Assembly (NCBI RefSeq): GCF_001692325.1
Contig: NZ_LXKN01000001.1
Location: 558,001 to 622,000 of the forward strand
Direction: 5' to 3'
DNA from: Rhizobium sp. AC27/96
GTDB taxonomy: Bacteria > Pseudomonadota > Alphaproteobacteria > Rhizobiales > Rhizobiaceae
Length of the DNA: 64,000 nt
Of the stretch, positions 8,710-18,809 are shown piece after piece. Within the stretch, counting starts at the first letter, position 1; each line of letters begins with the position of its first letter. The translations under genes were made by a program, and so were the position numbers. Under the pieces are notes generated by a model. The model ran no database searches, was not told the origin of the DNA, and saw nothing but the letters and a program-made list of their open reading frames with translations.

Positions 8710-11700
8710 TGCGTTTCGACCGCCTCGATATTCTTCGCTATGGAGCACTGACCGACCGCGCGCTCGATTTGCGCGCCGGTGCCAAGCTGCATGTCATCTA
8801 TGGTCCGAACGAAGCGGGCAAGTCTTCGGCTCTAAGCGCGATTTCCGATCTGCTCTTTGGTTTTCCCGCCGCGGCTGAGCAGAGCTTTCTGCATGAGCCC
8901 GGCAGCTTGCGGATCGGCGCTTCGATCAGCGCGCGTGACGGCGCAAGACTCGCCTTCCGCCGCCGCCGCGGACGCAAGAGCACACTTCTTGCCCCCGATG
9001 ACAAGGAGACACCGCTTGCTGAGGATGCGCTTTCGCCGTTCATCGGCAATTTGAGCCGCGATGTCTTCGAGCGCGCCTTTGGTCTGGATTCACAGAGGCT
9101 GCGGCAGGGAGCGACCGCCATGCTGCGCAGTGGCGGCGAGATCGGCAGCCTGCTGTTTTCGGCCGCCTCCGGACTCACCGGACTGTCGCGGCTGCGCCAA
9201 TCGCTGGAGGCGGAGGCCGACGGTATCTACGCGGCCAGACGCTCGAAGGACCGCGGTTTCTATCAGGCCCTCGACCGCTACGAGGATGCCCGGAAAGCCG
9301 AACGCGACAACGAACTCAAATCCGGGGATTGGAAGAAGCTGCTGGCGGAGGCCGCCGAGCTTGAAGCCGAACTGGAGCGTTTGCAGGCGGAACGCCGCGA
9401 GACGCGGCAGGCTCTGGACCGGCTCAAGAAGCTGAAGACCTTGCAGCCTCTGCTCGCGGAGATCGACGCCGAAACCATAGCGCTGGAGGGCTTGGCTGAT
9501 CTCGCTAGGATACCCGAAAGTCTGGGCGACAAGCTCGAACAGAGACTGCGGGACAAACAAGCCGCTGAGGAGGAGTTGCTCCGGGGACGGCAGGTGCTTG
9601 CGCGTGCCGAGGACGACCTGTCCCGCATCCATGTCGATGACGGGTTGCTGCAGATCGCGGGCGATATCACCCAGCTCTTTGCCGACACCGGCAACTACCG
9701 CGCCCAGCGTCACGACCTGCCGGGTGTCGATCGGGAGCTGGCTGACTTCGAAACGGAGCTCACGCAGCTTGCCCGTCGCCTCGGTATTGCCGAGGTCGAG
9801 CTGGAAAAGCGTCAGCCGAGCGATATCGACCGTACGCGCCTGTCCGAACTGGCGGAGCAGGGCAGGCAGCTTGTGCGGCAAATCCAGTCCCTCACGGAGC
9901 AGGCCGAAAGTGAGCGCGGACAGCTTGCAGCCCTGGAGAAGGATAGTCTTGCCGGACGGTTGATCGATCCGAGGCCCTATACCGATCAGCTCGAGGCACT
10001 GGGCAGCGATCTCTCTGCCTTGGCGCGTCTTGACGGGCTGCAAACGCAGATACGGCGCATCGAGACCGATCTCAAGGAAGCCGCCTCGCAATTGCGGCCA
10101 CCGGTCGGTGACATCGATGCGCTTTTCTCGGTGCCCTTGCCGGAGCCGACGGAGATTACTGGGCATCGCGATGCCATCGATGCCGCACGCACGAGGATGC
10201 GCGAGGCTGCCGGCAAGCTGCAAAACTATGATGAGCAGCTGGCGGAGATAGAGCGCACGCTCGCGGATGCCGAGCGTAACGGGCCGATCGTAACGCGCGA
10301 GCAGATCGCCGCTGCGCGTGAAGGTCGCGATGCACAGTGGGCCGCGATCCAGCAAAGCCTGGCGGACGGCGCGGCTCCGGGAGCCAAGGTGCTTGCGACG
10401 CTGACCCAGAGCCTTGCCGAGGCCGATCGTCTGGCCGATGCGGCGTTGAGTGATGCGGACCGTGTCGCGCGCCATGCCGACTATCGCCTGCGTCAGGCGC
10501 GCCTGCTGCAGGAGCGCAAGGAGGCCTCCGAGCGGTTCGGAATCTGTGAGAAAGCCCTGAAGGATGCCCAGGCGACCTTCGCTATGCTTTTCGAGCCTTG
10601 CGGCATCGATGCACTCGATCCTTCGGCAATGCTGGAATGGCGGCGTGGAGTCGAATTGCTGCGACGTGAGCGCAAGTCATTGCGCGATCTGCTTGACGAG
10701 CGCGATGAGTACGCTGCGGCTGAAGAACGCGTCTCACCCGCCTTGCAGGACATCGTGGAGGCGACCGGCTACAAGAGCGGCCGCCTGCCGCCGGTCGCAA
10801 TCGCGGACGGGCTGCGAAAGCATCTGCGCCTGCTGTCAGAACGTTGGAGCGAAAGCCGGACGCGGGAGGGGGAGATTGGCGCGGCGCGCGAGCGGCTCGC
10901 CCGGTTCGACGGCCAGCAACAGGTATTGGAGCGGCAGCATGCCGACTGGCACGAGGTTTTCGGCAAGGCCGCCGAACATCTCGGTCTGCCATCCGACACG
11001 ACATTGGACATGGCGTCCGCAGCCCTGAAAGCCTGGGAAGAACTGCCGGATGCCTTGGCGGAGCGCGATAACCGCTTGCGGCGTGTGAGCGGCATGCGGC
11101 GCGACATGGCGGATTTCGAGCGCCGGCTTGCAACGCTTGCAGCCAGCGCCGGCTATGAGTTGGATCATCTGCCGCCGGATGCCGCAGCCGAAGCGCTGCA
11201 TAGCCGCGCCAATGCCATGCGCAGCGAGCTGAAGAAGCGCGACGGCCTGGAGGAGGATCGTCAGCGCGCGGAAGCGCTGCTTGTCCGTCACCAGGAGGCG
11301 CTTACCGCCATCATCGATGATCTCGATCATCTCACTGCGGATCTGCCGGGATCTAAGGATTTGCCTGCGCTGCTGTCGCGGCTTCGCGAGCGTACGCGCT
11401 TGAGTAGCCGCTTGGTCGAAAGCCGTGAGCGCTTCCGCCAGCAGGCTGATGGCAAGGCGGAGGAAGAGGTTCGGGCCCAGCTTGGCGATTTCGAGCGGGT
11501 TGCCGCAGATCTTGAAATAGAGCGGCTGGCCGAAGAGGACCAGCGGCAGTTCACGGCGCATGGCGCACTTTCGGCACGGCTGGCGGAAAATGGCCGTCAG
11601 CGGCAGGCGCTTGAGACCGGTGTCAGCGCTGAATACGCGGTGTTCGAAAAGCTGTCGGCCGAACAGGAGGCGAAGGATCTGGCGCGGCAATGGGTCGTCC

Positions 11701-12164
11701 TCAAGCTTGCCGTGCGGATGTTGGCGGGCTCGATGGAATCCTATCGCGAAAAGCAGGCGGATCCGGTCGTCAAGCGGGCAGGCGAGCTGTTTTCGCAGCT
11801 GACCGGAGGCCGTTTCCTCCGCCTCGTCGAGGCGCATGACGAAAGCGACGCGCTGCAGTTGCTGGCGGAACGCGTGGGCGGTGAGCGTGTGCCATTGGAT
11901 GGCCTGAGTGAGGGCACGGGTGACCAGCTCTATCTCGCCCTGCGATTGGCCTTCCTCGAGGATTATTCCGCCCGCAACGAGCCGGCACCGCTGATCGTCG
12001 ACGACATCTTTCAGACCTTTGACGATGAGCGGGCAAGCGCGGGGTTGAAGGTGCTTGCGACCACTGCCGAGCGTTTCCAGACGATTCTCTTCACGCACGA
12101 GATGAGCGTGGTCGAGATTGCCAAACGCGAGGTGGGTGACGATTTGGACCTGATCCAACTTTGA
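8709..12164 (+). CDS. SbcC/Rad50-like (YhaN-type) AAA ATPase with long coiled coils
   Basis: An 1151-residue SMC-like ATPase, partner of the nuclease encoded just upstream. The Walker A motif GPNEAGKSS is near residue 36. The ABC signature region (LSEGTGDQLYLALR) is near 1070 and Walker B LIVDDIF near 1097. Between them lies about 900 residues rich in Glu, Leu, Arg and Ala with heptad character, the expected coiled-coil arms. No CxxC zinc hook was noticed in the middle, as in YhaN-type proteins. It ends 27 bases before the stop of the convergent glycosyltransferase gene. Confidence 0.88.
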   Translation: MRFDRLDILRYGALTDRALDLRAGAKLHVIYGPNEAGKSSALSAISDLLFGFPAAAEQSFLHEPGSLRIGASISARDGARLAFRRRRGRKSTLLAPDDKETPLAEDALSPFIGNLSRDVFERAFGLDSQRLRQGATAMLRSGGEIGSLLFSAASGLTGLSRLRQSLEAEADGIYAARRSKDRGFYQALDRYEDARKAERDNELKSGDWKKLLAEAAELEAELERLQAERRETRQALDRLKKLKTLQPLLAEIDAETIALEGLADLARIPESLGDKLEQRLRDKQAAEEELLRGRQVLARAEDDLSRIHVDDGLLQIAGDITQLFADTGNYRAQRHDLPGVDRELADFETELTQLARRLGIAEVELEKRQPSDIDRTRLSELAEQGRQLVRQIQSLTEQAESERGQLAALEKDSLAGRLIDPRPYTDQLEALGSDLSALARLDGLQTQIRRIETDLKEAASQLRPPVGDIDALFSVPLPEPTEITGHRDAIDAARTRMREAAGKLQNYDEQLAEIERTLADAERNGPIVTREQIAAAREGRDAQWAAIQQSLADGAAPGAKVLATLTQSLAEADRLADAALSDADRVARHADYRLRQARLLQERKEASERFGICEKALKDAQATFAMLFEPCGIDALDPSAMLEWRRGVELLRRERKSLRDLLDERDEYAAAEERVSPALQDIVEATGYKSGRLPPVAIADGLRKHLRLLSERWSESRTREGEIGAARERLARFDGQQQVLERQHADWHEVFGKAAEHLGLPSDTTLDMASAALKAWEELPDALAERDNRLRRVSGMRRDMADFERRLATLAASAGYELDHLPPDAAAEALHSRANAMRSELKKRDGLEEDRQRAEALLVRHQEALTAIIDDLDHLTADLPGSKDLPALLSRLRERTRLSSRLVESRERFRQQADGKAEEEVRAQLGDFERVAADLEIERLAEEDQRQFTAHGALSARLAENGRQRQALETGVSAEYAVFEKLSAEQEAKDLARQWVVLKLAVRMLAGSMESYREKQADPVVKRAGELFSQLTGGRFLRLVEAHDESDALQLLAERVGGERVPLDGLSEGTGDQLYLALRLAFLEDYSARNEPAPLIVDDIFQTFDDERASAGLKVLATTAERFQTILFTHEMSVVEIAKREVGDDLDLIQL

Positions 12165-12191
12165 GATGGGGCCGGGCGACTCCGTAATCCC

Positions 12192-14378
12192 TCAAGACAT
12201 CGATGGAATGAATAGCTGTGTCGGCACCACGATCCGTGGGTCCGATTTGTCGCGGCTATAGGCGGGATTGAGCGCCCTGTCGGCAAAGGCCTGTGTCGTG
12301 TGCAGCCGGCGCAGGTTGCCCTTCTCCTGCTCGAACCGTCTCTTGCGCTCGCCTGACTTGTCCGATCCTCGTGAAAGAGATTCATGATGGTAGAGACAGG
12401 CAAACGGCGTCCAGACGATGCGAAAACCCGCCTTGTGCGCGCGCAGGCAATAGTCGACGTCATTATAGGCGACCGCGAAATTCTCTTCGTCGAACAGGCC
12501 GATCTCCCGGAGGCAATCGCCTGAGATCAGCATGACCGCGCCGGTGACGCAGGTCATGCTGTTACGGACATGCAGCCGGTTCATCGGTCCGCCGAATTCC
12601 CTTGGCTTGTTCATGTACCAATGTCCGGCCAGGCCGCCGAAACCGACGATAACGCCCGCATGCTGCATCTTGTTGTTCGAGAAGAGCAGCTTGGCACCGA
12701 CGATGCCGGTCCGGTCGTAGGCAAGGCAGGACACCATCTCCTTCAGCCAACCTGGCTCGATGACCTCGACGTCATTGTTGAGGATCAGATAGTGCTCTCC
12801 CCTAGCCTCCTTCAGGCCGCGATTGACCGAACGTGAGAAATTGAAGGCCTCCGGCGTGACCACGGCCGAAAAGTTCGGCCGCGTTTGGCGATAGCGGTCG
12901 TAGAGATCAAGGACAGCCTGGTTCGTGGAACCGTTGTCGATGACCAGCACCTCGAAGTTAGGGTAATCCGTCTTTTCGAACAGGTCATTCAGAACACGGG
13001 AGATGAGGTCGAGATTGTCCTTGCTGGGAATGACGATCGAAACCTTCGGCCAGTCGTGAGGCGGCTCGAAGCGGACGCGATGCAGCGTCTTGGTCAGCGT
13101 TCCCTCAATCTCGATCGCCTGCTGCTGCCGTTCGAATCTCTCGGTTAGCGCCTTTCGGGCGTTCGTGGTGGCGGCATCCATGAATTTGCGCGAATAGGTC
13201 TGGCCATTGCGGCGCCACCAATAGGCCGGGTAGGGCAGGTGCAGGATGCTTTGCTCCGGAACACCCTCCAGATAGCGCAGGAGCAGATCATAATCCTGCG
13301 AACCATCGTAACCGGTCCGAAGGTAGCCGATCTCCCGCAGCCGGCTGTGGCGATAGATGGAGAAATGGTTGATATAGTTGACGCCGGTGAGCAACACGGA
13401 ATCGTAGGCGGGCTTCAGCATGACACCGGTCGGCTTCAGCGTGTCGTCGACAACCAGTTCGTCGGTGTAGAGGAAATTGGCGTCCGGATTTTGCTCCAGC
13501 GTATGCCTGATAAGCTTGAAAGCGTGTGGAGCGATCACATCGTCATGATCGAGAAAAGCGATCCATTGGCCGCTTGCGTGAGATAGGCCGGAATTGGTGG
13601 CCGCCGCGATCCCGCCGTTGAGTCCGTTCAGCACAAAGCGAATGTTGTCCTTCGCATGCTGCGCCTCATACCACCGCCGCGTTTCCGGCGATGTCGAGCC
13701 GTCATCGCTCAAAATGAGCTCAGTGCCCGACTGCCCCTGGGCCTCGAAGGACTCGACGAGATCGTCCAGATATCGCGTCGGCGCATTGTAGACGGGAACA
13801 ACGACGCTCAACCAAGTTCCCGACGTCGCTGAAACCGGTAGAGCAACAAGATCGGCGGCAAGCCGGTAGTTTGCGTCGGCATATTGCACCGTCAGACTGG
13901 CAGCCCGTTTGCCGAATTTCAGGTTTGGTATCTTGGTCCAATGTTGCGGAAGCTTGCCGAGATTGATGCGCTCAGTCTTTTCCTCCGCCGCGTTCAAGTG
14001 TGAGATATAGGACTCTGCCGACTTAGCAGAAGCGAAAGCCTTGACCTCAAAACGAAATGTGGTCGGGAAGCTGACCGGATCGGCGCGCAGGGCGCAGATC
14101 GTCCCGACCGACCCTATATCCGCCGTGATGATGAAGCGGTGTGCTTCCGGCAGTGAAGTGGCATCTCTTTCATGAAATCCACGTCCGCGATTGATGTAGA
14201 ATTTCGGATCTATCGGCTCGTCGCTTGCGGCGATGTGAATGACAAGCAGCCGCTTTCTGACCGGTGAAAACCTGATCTCGAAAGCTGGATCGTCGCCCAG
14301 GGATTTCCATAGGTTGGAGCCGGTACCTGCTGCGATTTCACGTTCCAGGTCAGCATTGGGTAGGACTTTCAGTGCCAT
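12192..14378 (-). CDS. Tandem family-2 glycosyltransferase
   Basis: A 728-residue protein with two GT2 (GT-A fold) domains. The first (about residues 190-420) starts at LSVVVPVYN, with the DxD-like FLDHDDV. The second (about 445-690) starts at VSIVIPSKDN, with LILNNDVEV. The first 190 residues form a domain without clear relatives. Such double transferases build O-antigen or capsule repeats by adding two sugars in turn. It is the last gene of the minus-strand capsule operon, 54 bases after the preceding glycosyltransferase gene. Donor sugars cannot be read from sequence. Confidence 0.85.
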   Translation of the reverse strand: MALKVLPNADLEREIAAGTGSNLWKSLGDDPAFEIRFSPVRKRLLVIHIAASDEPIDPKFYINRGRGFHERDATSLPEAHRFIITADIGSVGTICALRADPVSFPTTFRFEVKAFASAKSAESYISHLNAAEEKTERINLGKLPQHWTKIPNLKFGKRAASLTVQYADANYRLAADLVALPVSATSGTWLSVVVPVYNAPTRYLDDLVESFEAQGQSGTELILSDDGSTSPETRRWYEAQHAKDNIRFVLNGLNGGIAAATNSGLSHASGQWIAFLDHDDVIAPHAFKLIRHTLEQNPDANFLYTDELVVDDTLKPTGVMLKPAYDSVLLTGVNYINHFSIYRHSRLREIGYLRTGYDGSQDYDLLLRYLEGVPEQSILHLPYPAYWWRRNGQTYSRKFMDAATTNARKALTERFERQQQAIEIEGTLTKTLHRVRFEPPHDWPKVSIVIPSKDNLDLISRVLNDLFEKTDYPNFEVLVIDNGSTNQAVLDLYDRYRQTRPNFSAVVTPEAFNFSRSVNRGLKEARGEHYLILNNDVEVIEPGWLKEMVSCLAYDRTGIVGAKLLFSNNKMQHAGVIVGFGGLAGHWYMNKPREFGGPMNRLHVRNSMTCVTGAVMLISGDCLREIGLFDEENFAVAYNDVDYCLRAHKAGFRIVWTPFACLYHHESLSRGSDKSGERKRRFEQEKGNLRRLHTTQAFADRALNPAYSRDKSDPRIVVPTQLFIPSMS

Positions 14379-14432
14379 AGGCCTATCTATATCCAGAGGC
14401 TCGCAACGAGCATTATTCCTAAAAAATCAGCC

Positions 14433-15539
14433 TTACGCCGCACCGCTGAGCGGTTCAAAATGGATGCCCGGAAATGCCGGTGACGCGTGCTGCCGCATTT
14501 TTTCAATCGAGTTGCGCGTGGCATCGCGAGCTGCAAGATAACATTCTCGATCGCTGATCAGTTGGTCAATCGCCGCCAGCCACTCTTCGGCGGTATTGCC
14601 GATGTGCAATTCTCCGGAGACGGCGCATCGCGCGAATGTCGGGCATCGTGAAAAGATCGCTGCCGCCTGCAAACGGCTGATGTCGATGCGCTTGGTGTCT
14701 GCCCGGCTTGCATTCGTTTTTCCCGACAGCAAGGGGGCGAGCGCTATATCGGCATTGTGCTTCGTCGTCCTGGCAAGATAGGCCGGCCACGATAGCGGTG
14801 GGATGATCGTCATCCTGGCGGGATCGATCCCTTGGCGAGCCCAGCGGCGGGCAACGGTACCGTTGGCAAAAACTTCGAAATGCAGATGGACGTGCTTTTC
14901 CATCGCCGCTTTGACAATCGGCATCAGGAACTCATGTTCGTGACGGTGAACGCCGGTTGCATGATAGACCATCTTGACGGGCGGTGCGTCGTCGCCTTCG
15001 GCGATGGAGGGTGCATCCGAGAGATTTGCCGGCATGGGCGCCAGGATATCGATCTTGTGGCCCGTCGTGGCCAGGGTGCCCGCCAGGGCCTCGGTAGAGG
15101 TCCAGATATGCGTCAGCAATCGATTGACCCTTGGCAACGGACGAACGGCCAATTTGATCAGCCTGTATTTGTAGGGCAAGCTTGCTTCCCTGCCGGTGAC
15201 GACGGCGCGAATATCGTCGTCAACGAAATAGGCCACTCCGGCAAGATCATCCCGTCTTTCTTCAAGCCAGCGCAACTGCGGGTGCTTGATGTAGCGGCAA
15301 ATGATGACGAAGAGACCTTCGCTGTCGATTGCTTCGAGGGGATCGTCGAGGCCCTTCATGATGACCGGAATATCGCCAAGCGTCTTGGCGCGTTCATCGA
15401 GATAGTAGCTGAAGCTGGGATTGGGATGGCGCGACAGGATGAGGAGCCGTTTTGCCGCGCGATGGGGGTCCTTCATCTCCGCCCCGAACGGCAGGGGCCT
15501 TGGAAGCATATGGTAGAGTATGTCGCGCAGAATTTGCAT
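14433..15539 (-). CDS. Putative GT-B-type glycosyltransferase of the capsule operon
   Basis: A 368-residue protein. The start at 15539 lies 17 bases after the stop of the KpsE-like gene; an upstream in-frame start would overlap that gene. The N-terminal half contains VAYFVDDDIRA and a candidate hinge. The C-terminal half has IALAPLLSG followed by a Lys/Arg-rich segment, as in nucleotide-sugar-binding halves of GT4-like enzymes. Similarity is weak by eye, so the family assignment is tentative. Position in the capsule operon supports a role in K-antigen assembly. Confidence 0.6.
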   Translation of the reverse strand: MQILRDILYHMLPRPLPFGAEMKDPHRAAKRLLILSRHPNPSFSYYLDERAKTLGDIPVIMKGLDDPLEAIDSEGLFVIICRYIKHPQLRWLEERRDDLAGVAYFVDDDIRAVVTGREASLPYKYRLIKLAVRPLPRVNRLLTHIWTSTEALAGTLATTGHKIDILAPMPANLSDAPSIAEGDDAPPVKMVYHATGVHRHEHEFLMPIVKAAMEKHVHLHFEVFANGTVARRWARQGIDPARMTIIPPLSWPAYLARTTKHNADIALAPLLSGKTNASRADTKRIDISRLQAAAIFSRCPTFARCAVSGELHIGNTAEEWLAAIDQLISDRECYLAARDATRNSIEKMRQHASPAFPGIHFEPLSGAA

Positions 15540-15556
15540 GGGCGATCCGCGCGCTT

Positions 15557-16822
15557 CTAAGCCAAACGATTTCGAATATTCGCCAGGACGGCGAAGGCCG
15601 CTCCCCAAAGCAGCAATGTCGCGGCGAAAATCGCGCCGATCCAGAGGAGCCGCTGCGGATATTCGGCTTCATCCGGCAAATCGGGTGCCAGAAACGTGTC
15701 GAGATAGAGAAGCTGCTGCTTGCTGACGAATCGAACCTGCTCCAGCGTCTTCATGCTGGTTGCGAACTGCTGTTCCGCCAGACCCTGCTCCAGCTCGCGC
15801 TGAGACATATCGACCGAAACGTCGGCAAGGTTCTGCTCTGTTTTGTTCTGCCCGGCAATTTGACTGTTCAGCTGATCCAGCTGTGCCTGCTGGCTTTCGA
15901 TTTCGCGTTTGAGAACGCGCATTTGCGGGGCGTTGGGCGACACGGCTCCAAGCTGGGCATCGTATCTTTGCTGAAGATCTATCCGCTGCTTCTGCACGGA
16001 CGAGATCAGGTTGGTAATGACGGTCGACGATCCCTCGACGCTGAGAACACCCGTTTGGTTGCGAGCAGCAAGAAGCCGGTCCCGCGCGCTCTGCAACTGG
16101 CTCTTGGCATTGTCGAGATTCGCCTCGGCCGTCGCGATGACATCGTGCCAGATGCGATTGTTGACGTCGTTGACCACGGCTTCGGAGGCGGCCACGACCT
16201 GCTGCAGCACTTTCTGGGCGTCTGCCGCCGAAAAAGCGCGGGCCCTGACCGTCACGATGCCGCTATTGGCATCGATTTTGACCGAGACCATATCCTCCCA
16301 ATAATCGAGCAGCTTCTCCGAGCTTATATCCGGCTTCAGTCTTGCCAGCCGATCGATGGACTGGTTCCCATAGATCTTGTGGAAGTCAACCTTACCCTCG
16401 AGCGCGGCCACCATGTCCTTGCTCTTGATGAAGTTGGTGACGATCAGCGTATCCTGGACGATCTGCGCTGCGGGCAGGCCAGTGACCTTCGCGAGCTGGT
16501 TTCCTCCAAGCGCCGGCGTCGAAGACCGCACCGTAAAACGCGTCTCCGATTGATACTGATCGGATGCGATGAAGGTAAAGTAGCAGATCGAAGCGATATT
16601 CGGGACGACGAGCAACAGCACGGTCGCCGCCAGCATTGCCCTGCCGATGATTTGCTGCATCGGACGCGGCCGCAGTCCGACGGCCTTGAACAATTGGCTT
16701 CGTCTCGACGTCGAGAAACGCAGCTTCCGCGCGGTCACGGATAGATTCGTGGCCACGCTGCGGCTGTGCTCCGTTGCGCTGAGCTGAATCGTCTTGGGTG
16801 CGTTTTCGGTATCGTGAGCCAT
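15557..16822 (-). CDS. kpsE: Capsule export inner-membrane protein, KpsE-like (second copy)
   Basis: A 421-residue polysaccharide co-polymerase/periplasmic adaptor of the KpsE/RkpR type. One membrane segment lies near residues 70-90, followed by FIASDQYQSETRF, a hallmark of the family. A long periplasmic coiled-coil region follows, then the Pro-rich DLPDEAEYPQR and a C-terminal membrane helix. It links the KpsMT transporter to the outer-membrane KpsD/RkpU-type protein. The ATG at 16822 is preferred over an upstream TTG. It is separated from the other kpsE-like gene only by kpsT, and the two proteins are clearly diverged. Confidence 0.85.
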   Translation of the reverse strand: MAHDTENAPKTIQLSATEHSRSVATNLSVTARKLRFSTSRRSQLFKAVGLRPRPMQQIIGRAMLAATVLLLVVPNIASICYFTFIASDQYQSETRFTVRSSTPALGGNQLAKVTGLPAAQIVQDTLIVTNFIKSKDMVAALEGKVDFHKIYGNQSIDRLARLKPDISSEKLLDYWEDMVSVKIDANSGIVTVRARAFSAADAQKVLQQVVAASEAVVNDVNNRIWHDVIATAEANLDNAKSQLQSARDRLLAARNQTGVLSVEGSSTVITNLISSVQKQRIDLQQRYDAQLGAVSPNAPQMRVLKREIESQQAQLDQLNSQIAGQNKTEQNLADVSVDMSQRELEQGLAEQQFATSMKTLEQVRFVSKQQLLYLDTFLAPDLPDEAEYPQRLLWIGAIFAATLLLWGAAFAVLANIRNRLA

Positions 16823-16851
16823 ATCGGGCCTTGCCGGCAATCCCTCGTGTC

Positions 16852-17505
16852 CTATCGGTTCAGTCTATAATAGGCTTCGATAGCCTGCTCCACCTTATCG
16901 AAAACAATAAGCCTGCCGTCGACAAGTACCATGCCCTTGTCGCAATGAGTATTGATCATGCCCATACTATGGGAAACCATAATGATGTCGGAAGTCTTCC
17001 GCCTGTTTTCGAACGCGATACGACAGCGCTCCTGAAAACGAGCGTCGCCAACGGCAAGAACCTCATCCACGAGGTAGCATTCGAATTCTATGGCCATCGA
17101 AAGGCCGAACGCCAGGCGAGCACCCATGCCCGAGGAGTAGGTACGCACCGGAGCGTCCAGATAATCGCCCAATTCCGCGAACTCCTCGACGAAGCGGGAC
17201 ACACGCCTCACATCCTCACCATAGGCGCGAGCGACGAAATGGACATTGGCCCGCCCGGTCATGAGAGGATTGAAGCCGCTGCTCAAGCCCAAAGGCCAGG
17301 ATACCCGGACGTTCTTGGAGATCTTGCCCGAATTGGGCAGCATGGTTCCGGCAATCATCCGCACCGTGGTTGACTTGCCGGCACCGTTCACCCCCAGCAA
17401 ACCGTAGGAATATCCCGATTGGAATTCGCAACTCACGCGATCGAGGATGACTTTCTTGCCGGCCTGAGTCTTGAAGAACTTGGAGACATTGTTGAAGCGG
17501 ATCAT
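16852..17505 (-). CDS. kpsT: Capsular polysaccharide export ABC ATPase KpsT (RkpS-like)
   Basis: A 217-residue ATPase that powers export of capsule polysaccharide across the inner membrane. Walker A GVNGAGKST is near residue 38, the signature YSSGMGAR near 123 and Walker B YLVDEVL near 144; the switch histidine follows in MVSHSMG. The size and the YSSGM signature fit KpsT/Wzt of the short type, without a carbohydrate-binding C-terminal domain. It sits between two kpsE-like genes with 13 and 29 base gaps. Its usual permease partner KpsM is not in this window. Confidence 0.93.
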   Translation of the reverse strand: MIRFNNVSKFFKTQAGKKVILDRVSCEFQSGYSYGLLGVNGAGKSTTVRMIAGTMLPNSGKISKNVRVSWPLGLSSGFNPLMTGRANVHFVARAYGEDVRRVSRFVEEFAELGDYLDAPVRTYSSGMGARLAFGLSMAIEFECYLVDEVLAVGDARFQERCRIAFENRRKTSDIIMVSHSMGMINTHCDKGMVLVDGRLIVFDKVEQAIEAYYRLNR

Positions 17506-17518
17506 GACGCGTCCCGTC

Positions 17519-18808
17519 TCATATCCGGTGATCCTCCACGGAGGCCCAGATAAGGGAAAGCGTTGCCCATGTCACGATCAGGCCAAGCAGGATGATCAGG
17601 GGCGTGCTCACTCTGCGAGGGAAAATCGATTCCTCGGGAAGCACGGGTTTGACGAAGACAGCGAGATAAAGTGTCTTGCGAAGAGCCTCGGCAAGCACCG
17701 CATCGTAATTCTTCTGTGAACTCTCATAGAGCTTTTCCGCGATCATGCGTTCGGTGTCGAGCCTGGAATATTCCAGCAGGGCCTTCGCAAGGCTGGCATT
17801 TTCCGGCCCGGTCAACTCCGATTTCATCTTTTCGATCTGCGCGTCCAGGCTGTCCTTGGCAAGGGTCAGCTGCTGATAGGTCGGAGACTTCTCGGCGTTC
17901 GATTGTCGCATCACGAAAAGACGTGTCTCGAATTCCATCTTCTGGGCTAGCAGCCCTGTGAGAAGCGTGCCGCTGTCTTTGGCCTGTGTCTGCGGGCTGA
18001 GCAGTCCGGATGCGTTCTGGAATTGGTTGAGCGCGATCAGCGTGTCGCCATAGGCCTTGCCGCTTTTCTCGACATCGGCCTTCATGCTTCGCACGATATC
18101 GTTGCGCGCTCTTTCTGAGAGTTCATTGATCAGCTTTTCGCTTTCATCGATGATGGCATCCGCGAGCTTCACGGAATCGTCGGGCGAAAAAGTCCTGACC
18201 TTTAGCGTGATGATGCCGGAGGTGACGTCGATATAGGCGGTGACGCGGTCGTTCCAGTATTTCAGGAATTCTTCATCGGATTGGGAAGCGCGAAATCGTG
18301 TCAGGAAATCCGCATCCTGCTTTGTAAACATCGAGCGGTAGTCGAGCTTTGCGCCGATTCTTTTCAAGATTTCCGTGGAGTGGATGAAGCTGGTTACGAC
18401 ATAGGCGTCCTGCGATGCCGAACGCATGTTCAGGGCATTGGTCGCCCCGCCGGCGCCGAGAGAATCGCTGCTCTCGCCACTATCGCTGGCTCCGGATACC
18501 GCTCGCACGGCAAAGCGGGCTTCCGCTACATATTGGTCCGAGGCGATAAAGGCATAATAGAGCGAACTCGCCAAAAACGGCAGGATAACGATCAGCAGGA
18601 AGCCCAGCAGCCTCAACGGCGGCTTGCCACCGGAGCGCGTTTCCGGCTCCGGCCCATCATGGACCGGCGTGTACTCGATTTCCTCAAGGTCGTTGCGTTG
18701 ACGTTGGGTCGGCATCTTGCGCCGAAACAGCGCCGGCAGGATATGCCGGCCGGTCTTAACCCGCGGGTGTTCCTGAACTACCGTGTCTTCGATGACTGGT
18801 TTTGGCAT
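17519..18808 (-). CDS. kpsE: Capsule export inner-membrane protein, KpsE-like (first copy)
   Basis: A 429-residue KpsE/RkpR-type protein. A hydrophilic N-terminus of about 65 residues precedes a membrane helix, then FIASDQYVAEARFAVR, a long coiled-coil periplasmic region, VLPEESIFPRR and a C-terminal helix. ATG 18808 starts one base after the stop of the upstream gene, indicating translational coupling; a TTG 12 bases earlier is the alternative. It differs from the second copy in the Ser/Gly-rich insertion after the family motif (GASDSGESSDSLGAGG). Confidence 0.87.
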   Translation of the reverse strand: MPKPVIEDTVVQEHPRVKTGRHILPALFRRKMPTQRQRNDLEEIEYTPVHDGPEPETRSGGKPPLRLLGFLLIVILPFLASSLYYAFIASDQYVAEARFAVRAVSGASDSGESSDSLGAGGATNALNMRSASQDAYVVTSFIHSTEILKRIGAKLDYRSMFTKQDADFLTRFRASQSDEEFLKYWNDRVTAYIDVTSGIITLKVRTFSPDDSVKLADAIIDESEKLINELSERARNDIVRSMKADVEKSGKAYGDTLIALNQFQNASGLLSPQTQAKDSGTLLTGLLAQKMEFETRLFVMRQSNAEKSPTYQQLTLAKDSLDAQIEKMKSELTGPENASLAKALLEYSRLDTERMIAEKLYESSQKNYDAVLAEALRKTLYLAVFVKPVLPEESIFPRRVSTPLIILLGLIVTWATLSLIWASVEDHRI

Positions 18809-18809
18809 A

